Program-made: the position numbers and the translations under genes
Origin: Anaerolineae bacterium
GTDB lineage: Bacteria > Chloroflexota > Anaerolineae > JAADDB01
Direction: 5' to 3'
Length of the DNA: 11,482 nt
NCBI GenBank assembly: GCA_015489285.1
Contig: WGAA01000324.1
Coordinates: 1 to 11,482 of the forward strand
The notes under the pieces: generated by a model
Told to the model about the DNA's origin: nothing
The model's input: only the letters and a program-made list of their open reading frames with translations
The model's database searches: none
Shown here: positions 1-5,632 of the stretch, one piece after another
Numbering within the stretch: position 1 is the first letter of the stretch
Layout: each line of letters begins with the position of its first letter

Positions 1-752
1 CCGTCGGGGTCCAGCTCATTGTGGAACGCCCTACCCATACCATCGAAGCCAACGTCCTGGGAACCCATGCCATCCTGCGCATGGCCAACCGGTACCGTAA
101 GCCGGTCCTCCTCACCTCGACTTCGGAGGTGTACGGGAAGGGGGTGCGGGTGCCCTTCCGGGAGGATGATGACGTGGTGCTGGGCCCGACGATCCGATCC
201 CGTTGGGCCTATGCGGCCTCGAAAATGGTCGACGAGTTCCTGGCCCTGGCATATTGGCACGAACAGAAGTTACCTGTTATAATAGTGCGGCTGTTTAACA
301 CCGTGGGACCACGACAGACAGGCCGATACGGGATGGTGATTCCCCGTTTCGTGGGACAGGCGTTGCGGGGAGAACCCATTACCGTGTACGGCGATGGCTC
401 CCAAAGTCGCACCTTTTGCGATGTGGGGGACGTGGTCGAGGCGCTCGTAGAGCTGTCCCAGTGCCGAGAGGCGGTAGGTCAGGTGTTCAACGTGGGCAGC
501 ACTCGGGAGATCACGATTCGTGAGCTGGCGATGCTTGTCAAGTCACGCCTGCAGAGTCCTTCGGAGATCGTGTTCATCCCCTACGAGCAGGCCTATGGAC
601 CGGGATTCGAGGACATGCAACGGCGTGTCCCTGACATATCGAAGATCAGCACGTTGCTGGGGTGGAAGCCCAAAATTCCGCTGGAGACGACGATCGACAG
701 AGTCGCGCAGGCCATACAAGAAGAACGTAGCGTCTCAGGACCCACCGAATAG
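1..752 (+). CDS. NAD-dependent epimerase/dehydratase, extended SDR family (5' end outside window)
   Basis: This is a nucleotide-sugar epimerase or dehydratase of the extended short-chain dehydrogenase family, acting in the cytoplasm on an NDP-sugar for surface polysaccharide synthesis. The reading frame is already open at position 3, and the first codons (VGVQLIVERP) match the middle of the Rossmann domain, so the N-terminal GxxGxxG NAD site lies upstream of the window. The visible 249 residues show TSTSEVYG (38-45) and the catalytic Y70-x3-K74 pair. They also show the substrate-domain signatures RLFNTVGPRQTG, TVYGDGSQSRTFCDV, and a C-terminal YGPGFEDMQRRVPD stretch typical of UDP-sugar epimerase/decarboxylase-like members. 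The stop is TAG at 750-752. Substrate and exact reaction cannot be assigned: UDP-glucose 4-epimerase-like and UDP-glucuronate decarboxylase-like are both possible. It is followed on the same strand by a NusG paralogue, a common companion of polysaccharide genes. Family call is firm, substrate unknown. Confidence 0.9.
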   Translation, partial: VGVQLIVERPTHTIEANVLGTHAILRMANRYRKPVLLTSTSEVYGKGVRVPFREDDDVVLGPTIRSRWAYAASKMVDEFLALAYWHEQKLPVIIVRLFNTVGPRQTGRYGMVIPRFVGQALRGEPITVYGDGSQSRTFCDVGDVVEALVELSQCREAVGQVFNVGSTREITIRELAMLVKSRLQSPSEIVFIPYEQAYGPGFEDMQRRVPDISKISTLLGWKPKIPLETTIDRVAQAIQEERSVSGPTE

Positions 753-753
753 G

Positions 754-798
754 GTCGAGCATAAGATGCGGGTGCGGGGGAAACATCTTATGTTCGAC
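754..798 (+). repeat. 15-bp inverted repeat (stem-loop) between the epimerase and NusG-paralogue genes
   Basis: GTCGAGCATAAGATG at 754-768 pairs with CATCTTATGTTCGAC at 784-798, giving 14 Watson-Crick pairs and one G-U. The 15-nt loop is G-rich. It starts 2 nt after the epimerase stop codon and ends 46 nt before the NusG-paralogue ATG. No T-run follows on either strand, so it is not a standard intrinsic terminator. It could be a protein-binding palindrome, an mRNA-stabilising 3' hairpin, or a pause/recruitment element for the neighbouring elongation factor. Structure is seen directly; function is unknown. Confidence 0.8.
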
Positions 799-844
799 GC
801 AATGGTTATTCGCGTTTCACCCACAATTGAGGAGATGTCCCCCG

Positions 845-1438
845 ATGGCCTTAGCATGGTATGTGTTGTACACCAAGCCGAACGCGGAGTACCGGGTTGC
901 GCGCCACCTGGAAGAACGAGGTATCGAGGTTTTCTTCCCCACGTTGCGCACGCAGCGCCCGCGCCGAGGGTACTCCACCGTCCCCCTGTTCCCTTCCTAC
1001 GTGTTCTTCCGAGCCGACATGTCCGGGTTAGATATGTCCCTCCTTCGCTGGACCCCGGGGTTGCGTTACATTGTCAAGTTCGATAACAAGCCCGCGGCCG
1101 TCCCCTCCGGGGTGATCGAATACCTGCGCCGCAAGGTGGAGGAGATCAACGCCGCGGGGGGACTTCCCACTCACAACTTCAAGCCGGGCGACCGGGTGAT
1201 CATCCGCTCGGGCCCTATGGCCGGTTTGGAGGCCATTTTCCTGGGGCCCATGAAGCCCACGGAACGGGTGAACGTCCTCCTCGAGTTCCTGGGACGTCTG
1301 ACCCGGGCCCAAATCCCCGTGGAATTTCTCGAACTGGCTTCCGATGAGGAGATCGCCCGGGCCCTCGAGGCCAGCGCGCCGCGCAAGCGCCGACGCCGTA
1401 CTCGGGGGAAAGGCCGGGTCATCCGGTACAAGAAGTAA
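845..1438 (+). CDS. NusG/RfaH-like transcription elongation (antitermination) factor paralogue
   Basis: This protein of 197 residues has the two-domain NusG plan. An N-terminal NGN domain (about residues 4-105) shows AWYVLYTKP at its start and PLFPSYVFFRAD at 48-58. A C-terminal KOW domain (about 113-164) shows FKPGDRVIIRSGPMAGLEA. NGN domains bind the RNA polymerase clamp, and specialised paralogues (RfaH, LoaP, UpxY) promote readthrough of chosen long operons. The YTKP opening and the setting next to a nucleotide-sugar gene favour a specialised paralogue over housekeeping NusG, which normally lies with secE and rplK. The ATG at 845 was chosen because GAGGAG at 829-834 is well placed before it; an in-frame TTG at 827 overlaps that Shine-Dalgarno sequence. 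The last 20 residues are extremely basic (APRKRRRRTRGKGRVIRYKK), which is not part of the usual NusG fold. The THEP1-like gene starts 3 nt after the stop, so the two are probably cotranscribed. Confidence 0.88.
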   Translation: MALAWYVLYTKPNAEYRVARHLEERGIEVFFPTLRTQRPRRGYSTVPLFPSYVFFRADMSGLDMSLLRWTPGLRYIVKFDNKPAAVPSGVIEYLRRKVEEINAAGGLPTHNFKPGDRVIIRSGPMAGLEAIFLGPMKPTERVNVLLEFLGRLTRAQIPVEFLELASDEEIARALEASAPRKRRRRTRGKGRVIRYKK

Positions 1439-1441
1439 ATC

Positions 1442-1990
1442 ATGCCCAACACACTCTTCCTGACGGGTCCTCCGGGGGTGGGCAAGACCACGGTGATCCG
1501 CCGCGTGGTGGAGCGGGTGGGGCCCCGTGCGGGGGGTTTTTACACCGAGGAGGTCCGCCAGGGGGGCAAGCGGATGGGGTTCCGCCTTGTCACCCTGGCC
1601 GGCGAGCGGGCCTGGCTGGCCCGACGGGGGGCCGAAAGCCCCTATCGGGTTGGCGCTTACGGGGTGGATGTGGCCGCCCTGGACGCGGTCGGGGTACCGG
1701 CCATTTGGGAAGCCATCCACCACAAGGAGATTATCATCGTGGACGAGATCGGGCGGATGGAGCTCTTCTCCAGGGCCTTCAAGGAGGCCGTTCTCGCCGC
1801 GATCGCCTCGGTGAAGCCCTTCCTGGCCACGGTGATGCTGAAACCCCACCCCTGGGTCGACCCCCTGAAATCCCGCCCCGACGTCGTCGTGTGGACGGTG
1901 ACCCGGGACAACCGCGATGGGTTGCCCGAACGGGTGCTCCGTTGGCTGGAATCACACGTCGAAGACCAGGGTCGCTTCGACCCCCTCTGA
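1442..1990 (+). CDS. THEP1-type nucleoside-triphosphatase
   Basis: This 182-residue P-loop NTPase matches the THEP1/NTPCR family, whose characterised members from hyperthermophiles and human slowly hydrolyse ATP, GTP and other NTPs; the cellular role is unsettled. The Walker A motif GPPGVGKTT lies at residues 9-17, and the Walker B region reads IIIVDEIGRMEL, the family hallmark. The stretch GGFYTEEVRQGGKRMGFRLV near residues 31-50 is also characteristic. The length fits the family (about 170-190). The ATG at 1442 follows the NusG-paralogue stop after 3 nt, so the two genes look operonic. The 3' end runs into the oppositely oriented archease gene, overlapping it by 39 nt (1952-1990), with no terminator hairpin between them. 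THEP1 is enriched in thermophiles, one reason for suspecting a thermophilic host. Family assignment is secure; function beyond NTP hydrolysis is not. Confidence 0.9.
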   Translation: MPNTLFLTGPPGVGKTTVIRRVVERVGPRAGGFYTEEVRQGGKRMGFRLVTLAGERAWLARRGAESPYRVGAYGVDVAALDAVGVPAIWEAIHHKEIIIVDEIGRMELFSRAFKEAVLAAIASVKPFLATVMLKPHPWVDPLKSRPDVVVWTVTRDNRDGLPERVLRWLESHVEDQGRFDPL

Positions 1991-2374
1991 CGTCTCCCGG
2001 ATCTCCAGGTCGTGGTACGTGACCGCCTTGATCTTGGAGAACTCGCTCTCCCCGACGAAGCCGCGCACCGTGGCTTCCAGGTAGTCCGGGCGCAGGGTGT
2101 GAATGTCCACTTCGGTGAAGATCTCTCCGTAGACTTCCGTGTAGAAGAGCAGCTCGTTTAGCCAGGCAACGAGGAGGGAAGGGTAATCCACCCCTTCCAC
2201 GGTGATGCGCCGTTCCACATCGGGACCGGTACGGCGGGCCGTGCCCATGAGGGCGTACATGGCCAGCGCCGCGTTGCGGAAGAGGTCCGCGTAATCCTCA
2301 CCCCACACGCGTATTTTCCAATCCGCGGTGTGGTCCAGCTCCTCAAAGGGGATCTTCGGCTGTCGACGGCTCAT
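1952..2374 (-). CDS. archease, RtcB RNA-ligase activating protein
   Basis: This is a 140-residue protein of the archease family. Archease speeds guanylylation and multiple turnover of the RNA ligase RtcB, which seals 2',3'-cyclic phosphate ends in tRNA splicing and RNA repair. Diagnostic features are FEELDHTADWKIRVWG at residues 10-25 (the DHTAD aspartates bind metal in studied archeases), WLNELLF near the middle, KAVTYHDLEI, and the C-terminal TLVFDV whose Asp completes the metal site. Length is typical. The ATG at 2372-2374 has GAGGAG a few bases upstream and lies inside the end of ribF, overlapping it by 32 nt, so it is translationally linked as the last gene of the nusA operon. RtcB itself is not in the window. 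The 3' end overlaps the THEP1-type gene on the other strand. Confidence 0.92.
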   Translation of the reverse strand: MSRRQPKIPFEELDHTADWKIRVWGEDYADLFRNAALAMYALMGTARRTGPDVERRITVEGVDYPSLLVAWLNELLFYTEVYGEIFTEVDIHTLRPDYLEATVRGFVGESEFSKIKAVTYHDLEIRETSEGVEATLVFDV

Positions 2375-3314
2375 GACAACACTCCTCTAAGGCCAGGAGA
2401 CTCGCAGCCCGGGCCAGGTCCTCCCGAATTTGGGCCACGAGGGCCTCGGGCGACTCGAATTTCCGCTCCGGGCGGAGGCGTTCCACGAACTCCAGGCGGA
2501 GGGGCTGGTAGTAGATGTTCCGCCGAAGCCCGATGATGTGCGTCTCGATGGTCCGGGTGGGATTGGCCCCGGCCACCGTCGGCCGGTACCCCACGTTGGT
2601 CGCGCTGGGCCACCGTTCACCGTCCAGGTACGCCCACGTGGCGTACACCCCGTTGGCCGGGATGAGACGGTTGGGAGCGAAGGCCAGGTTCGCGGTGGGC
2701 ACACCGATGCGCCGTCCCCGTCCATCCCCGTGAATGACAATCCCCCCGACCGCGAAGTACCGTCCGAGAAGGCGGGCCGCCTTGCGCATGTCCCCCTCTT
2801 CCCCCACGACCTGCCGGATGTAGTTGCTGCGCACCGGCTCGCCGTCCAGGAAGAAGGGGGGCACCACGTGTAACGTGTATCCCAGCTCCTCTCCCAGGTT
2901 TCGGAGGCGTTCCACCGTTCCCTCCCGCCCGCGTCCCAGCGCGAAGTCGGGGCCCACCCAGAGGCTACGCAGGCCCATGCGGTGGACGATTTCCTCCATG
3001 AAGGCCCGCGCGCTCATCTGGGCCACCTGAACGGTGAACCGAACGACCGCGACGACTTCGACCCCGATGCTTTCCAGCAAGGCCAGCCGTTCCTCCCAGG
3101 AGGAGATGTAGGCCATCCGGGCCCCCGGGTGGAGGACGAGACGGGGATGGGGCTGGAAGGTGATGACGGCCGGTGTTCGCCCGTGGGCCTTGGCGTCCTC
3201 CACCACATGCCGGATGAGGTGACGGTGCCCCAGGTGAACCCCGTCGAAGTTGCCGATGGTGACGGTGGTCTCGCCGCGAAAGTGGTAGGTGAACATGTTC
3301 TGGATAATGTGCAT
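2343..3314 (-). CDS. ribF: bifunctional riboflavin kinase / FMN adenylyltransferase (FAD synthetase)
   Basis: RibF phosphorylates riboflavin to FMN and then adenylylates FMN to FAD in the cytoplasm. The 323-residue protein has an N-terminal nucleotidyltransferase domain with GNFDGVHLGH at 21-30 and FQPHPR near 53-58, then a C-terminal riboflavin kinase domain with GVPTANL at 204-210 and the Glu of TIETH near 257 that matches the family's catalytic base. The C-terminal EFVERLRPERKF and the following helix are typical. One motif is unusual: the ISSTxIR site of the adenylyltransferase domain reads VRSNYIR at 161-167, so the usual Thr is Asn. The start at 3314 has a strong AGGAGG 11 nt upstream, embedded in the truB stop region; a second Met at residue 7 is possible. 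The truB stop is 15 nt upstream, and archease overlaps the 3' end. Confidence 0.95.
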   Translation of the reverse strand: MHIIQNMFTYHFRGETTVTIGNFDGVHLGHRHLIRHVVEDAKAHGRTPAVITFQPHPRLVLHPGARMAYISSWEERLALLESIGVEVVAVVRFTVQVAQMSARAFMEEIVHRMGLRSLWVGPDFALGRGREGTVERLRNLGEELGYTLHVVPPFFLDGEPVRSNYIRQVVGEEGDMRKAARLLGRYFAVGGIVIHGDGRGRRIGVPTANLAFAPNRLIPANGVYATWAYLDGERWPSATNVGYRPTVAGANPTRTIETHIIGLRRNIYYQPLRLEFVERLRPERKFESPEALVAQIREDLARAASLLALEECCHEPSTAEDPL

Positions 3315-3329
3315 GGGCCTTACGACCTC

Positions 3330-4244
3330 CTACGAGTCGCCAGGATGAAGGACTTTCTTCGGATGCCAGCGTTTTCGGGCCGCGTCCCAGCGGAGCATGG
3401 CCACCAGTCGACCGTTGTAGTAGGCGCGACGCCATTCCCCTTCTTCCTCTCCCGGGGGAAGCCCCCGCGGACTGCGTCCGTGTTGCACCTGAGCCCACTG
3501 CTCGGGGGTGAGGTGGACGGGAGGAATGTGGCGCAGGCCCGCGTCCACGGGGAGGAGGTAGGCACGCCAGTCGGAAGCCGACTCCAAAACGCGCAGGGGA
3601 ACGGCATCCTCGACGCGAAAGGGACCACTGGCCAGCCGCCGGAGGGCGGTGACGTGACCGCGCGTGTTCAGCGCCCGGGCGATGTCCCGGGCCAGGGCCC
3701 GCACGTAGGTGCCCGCACTGCACGTCACCCGCAGGGTCAATTCCGGCGGCTGCCAGGCTTCCAGGTCCAGGGCGTAGATGTGTACCCGACGAGGGGGCGG
3801 GGTGACGGGGCGGCCCATGCGGGCCCATTCGTATAGCCTGCGTCCCCGGTGGCGTATGGCCGCGTGGGCCGGGGGTACTTGTTCGATGGTCCCCGTAAAC
3901 CGGCGCAGGACGGCCCGAATGGTTTCCTCGTCCAACGGGGGCACGGGCGCTCGCTCCACGATTTCCCCCTCCGCGTCCAGGGTATCCGTCTCCTCACCCA
4001 GGCGCAGGGTGAAGCGGTATTCCTTGTCGTGGCCCGTCATGAATTCGATGAGGCGGGTGGCTTGCCCCACGGCGACGACAAGGACGCCGGTGGCCAGGGG
4101 GTCGAGGGTGCCCGTGTGCCCCACGCGACGGTGGCCGATGAGACGCCGTACGACGTCGACCACGTCGTGGGAGGTCAGGCCGCGCGGTTTGTCTATGTTG
4201 AACAGGCCGTCCACGGAGACATGCCCTTGTCCTGTTTCTTTCAT
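3330..4244 (-). CDS. truB: tRNA pseudouridine-55 synthase TruB
   Basis: TruB converts U55 in the T-loop of tRNAs to pseudouridine. The 304-residue protein has the catalytic motif GHTGTLDPLATGVL at 42-55 with the nucleophilic Asp at 48. It also has the substrate-stacking Tyr of KEYRFTLRLG (Tyr76), GTYVRALARDIA in the second half of the catalytic domain, and a C-terminal RNA-binding extension (about 230-304). The QVPPAHAAIRHRG stretch around 122-134 departs from the usual PPxYSAxKxxG pattern, having Ala-Ala-Ile-Arg where Ser-Ala-Ile-Lys is common. Length is normal. The ATG overlaps the nrnA stop by 4 nt (ATGA), a typical sign of translational coupling. It sits in the conserved order rbfA-nrnA-truB-ribF. 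Confidence 0.96.
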   Translation of the reverse strand: MKETGQGHVSVDGLFNIDKPRGLTSHDVVDVVRRLIGHRRVGHTGTLDPLATGVLVVAVGQATRLIEFMTGHDKEYRFTLRLGEETDTLDAEGEIVERAPVPPLDEETIRAVLRRFTGTIEQVPPAHAAIRHRGRRLYEWARMGRPVTPPPRRVHIYALDLEAWQPPELTLRVTCSAGTYVRALARDIARALNTRGHVTALRRLASGPFRVEDAVPLRVLESASDWRAYLLPVDAGLRHIPPVHLTPEQWAQVQHGRSPRGLPPGEEEGEWRRAYYNGRLVAMLRWDAARKRWHPKKVLHPGDS

Positions 4245-5239
4245 GCTTCTCCCGCGTGTTGCAGCATCTCTTTGACCTGGGCCAGGACTCGTGGGATGAC
4301 GTCGTCCAGGGAGCCGTTCAGGGTGGCGCCGGACGCCTGGGGATGACCTCCTCCTCCGAGAGCGAAGGCCACGCGGGACACGTCGACGCCCGGCCGCGAG
4401 CGGAAGCTGACGTTCACACGGCCGTCGGGCTTTTCTGTGAAGACGATACCCACGAGCATTCCCTCCGCGGCGGTGATGAAGGAGACAAGGCCGCCGTCGT
4501 TTTCCTCCCGGTGTCCGGCTTCCTCGCGCATGGCCTCGGTGATAATGGTCCAGATGATGCCCTCCTTTTCGATGTGAAGGTGGGGGAGGGCAAGGGCCCA
4601 GAGTTTGATCAGGGAGAGGGGCTTGCGGTTGAAGGTGAGTTCGGTGATTTCACCTATCGGGGCGCCCAGTTCGACCAGGTGGGTGGCCACGTGCATGACC
4701 CGGGCGTTCACGTTGGCCGTGCGCAGTCCCCGGGTGTCGGTGAGTAAGCCCGTGAGGATGTAGGTGGCCACGCGAGGGGTCAGGGGCCAGTTCTGGGCTC
4801 GGGCCAGGTGATAGACCATCTCGCAGGCCGCGACGGCCCGCGGTTCGACCCAGTTGACGGTGCCGAAAAGGGTGTTCGTGGCATGGTGGTCGATGTTGAT
4901 GAGGGGAAGGTGGCCGAACTGTTCGGGATCGTAGGGGCTCCCCATGCGGTCGATGTCGCTCAGGTCGATGCTGATGATGGCGTCCACGTCGGGGGGGATG
5001 GTGCGCTGGAATTCGTCCACGTGCGGTAGCCAGTTGACCTGGTAGGGAACGGGGTCCTGGCATATGGGTATGGCCTGTTTCCCCTGTTCCCGGAGCAGGT
5101 GGACGAGGCCCAAGGTGGAGCCGATGGCATCGCCGTCAGGGGCGACATGGGTGATGACGGCGACGGTCTCGAAACCCTCCAGCGCGTCGCCGAGTTCAGG
5201 CGGGACGGGGAGGGCCTCCGGGGGATGTGGTGTGTTCAT
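4241..5239 (-). CDS. nrnA: DHH-family oligoribonuclease / pAp phosphatase NrnA
   Basis: NrnA degrades 2-5 nt RNA fragments and dephosphorylates 3'-phosphoadenosine 5'-phosphate, replacing Orn and CysQ in many bacteria. The 332-residue protein shows the DHH phosphoesterase metal motifs in order: HVAPDGDAIGS at 31-41, DLSD at 92-95, IDHHATN at 116-122 and GLLTDT at 164-169. A DHHA1 domain follows, with the RNA-binding glycine motif GGGGHPQASG at 295-304. Length matches the family. The gene begins 3 nt after the rbfA stop, with a GAGGAAG Shine-Dalgarno located in the end of rbfA. It overlaps truB by 4 nt. The position between rbfA and truB is conserved in many Gram-positive and thermophilic bacteria, which supports NrnA rather than RecJ or GdpP, whose domain layouts differ. 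Confidence 0.93.
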   Translation of the reverse strand: MNTPHPPEALPVPPELGDALEGFETVAVITHVAPDGDAIGSTLGLVHLLREQGKQAIPICQDPVPYQVNWLPHVDEFQRTIPPDVDAIISIDLSDIDRMGSPYDPEQFGHLPLINIDHHATNTLFGTVNWVEPRAVAACEMVYHLARAQNWPLTPRVATYILTGLLTDTRGLRTANVNARVMHVATHLVELGAPIGEITELTFNRKPLSLIKLWALALPHLHIEKEGIIWTIITEAMREEAGHREENDGGLVSFITAAEGMLVGIVFTEKPDGRVNVSFRSRPGVDVSRVAFALGGGGHPQASGATLNGSLDDVIPRVLAQVKEMLQHAGEA

Positions 5240-5242
5240 GGG

Positions 5243-5629
5243 TCATTCTTCCTCGGCGTTCTGGTGTTCCCGCTCGGCCCGTTCACGGGCGATCTGTTCC
5301 AGGAGCGCGTCGATGTGTCGCCCGCGGATATAGGAGTCGTCGAATTTGAAGTGCAGTTCGGGCACGCGACGTAGCCGGGTACGGTGGGCCAGTTCGGAGC
5401 GGAGGAATCCGGCCGCGCGTTCCAGCGCGCGGAGCACCTCCTCGGTCTCCGATTCGTCGCCCAGGTGGGTGAAGTAAATGTTCGCGTTGCGCAGGTCCTG
5501 GGAGACTTCCACGTCGGTGATGGTGACGCCGCTCAGTCGCGGGTCACGGGTCTCCCGCTGGAGTACCGTGCTCAGAACCCGCTGGATAAGGTCGGCCACC
5601 TTGTATTGGTAGGTGGTTTTCATCTTCAT
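5243..5629 (-). CDS. rbfA: 30S ribosome-binding factor RbfA
   Basis: RbfA is a KH-fold protein that binds the immature 30S subunit near the 16S rRNA decoding region and aids late maturation. The 128-residue sequence has the family pattern: a basic N-terminal helix (KVADLIQRVLSTVLQRETRDPRL), VTITDVEVSQDLRNANIYFT at about residues 35-54, then a helix LRALERAAGFLRSELAHRTRLRRVPELHF. The KFDDSYIRGRHIDALL segment completes the core domain. The charged C-terminal tail (ERAEREHQNAEEE) is unstructured-looking. The ATG at 5629 follows the infB stop by 3 nt, with GGAGGAA about 10 nt upstream inside infB; a second in-frame ATG two codons later is less well placed. Coupling to infB fits its role in ribosome assembly. 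Confidence 0.95.
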   Translation of the reverse strand: MKMKTTYQYKVADLIQRVLSTVLQRETRDPRLSGVTITDVEVSQDLRNANIYFTHLGDESETEEVLRALERAAGFLRSELAHRTRLRRVPELHFKFDDSYIRGRHIDALLEQIARERAEREHQNAEEE

Positions 5630-5632
5630 GGC

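Noticed and set aside
254..283. Promoter-like TTGGCA-18 bp-TATAAT inside the epimerase gene
   Set aside because: It falls within conserved coding sequence (the VIIVRLFN strand), where ATA codons create the TATAAT. Spacing is 18 bp and no downstream start needs it. An internal promoter cannot be excluded but is not supported.
754..798. Intrinsic terminator after the epimerase gene
   Set aside because: The stem is strong but no T-run follows on either strand.
2965..3836. Long overlapping frames on both strands across ribF and truB
   Set aside because: They are shadows of the two conserved genes, with repetitive Pro/Arg/Gly composition and no motifs.
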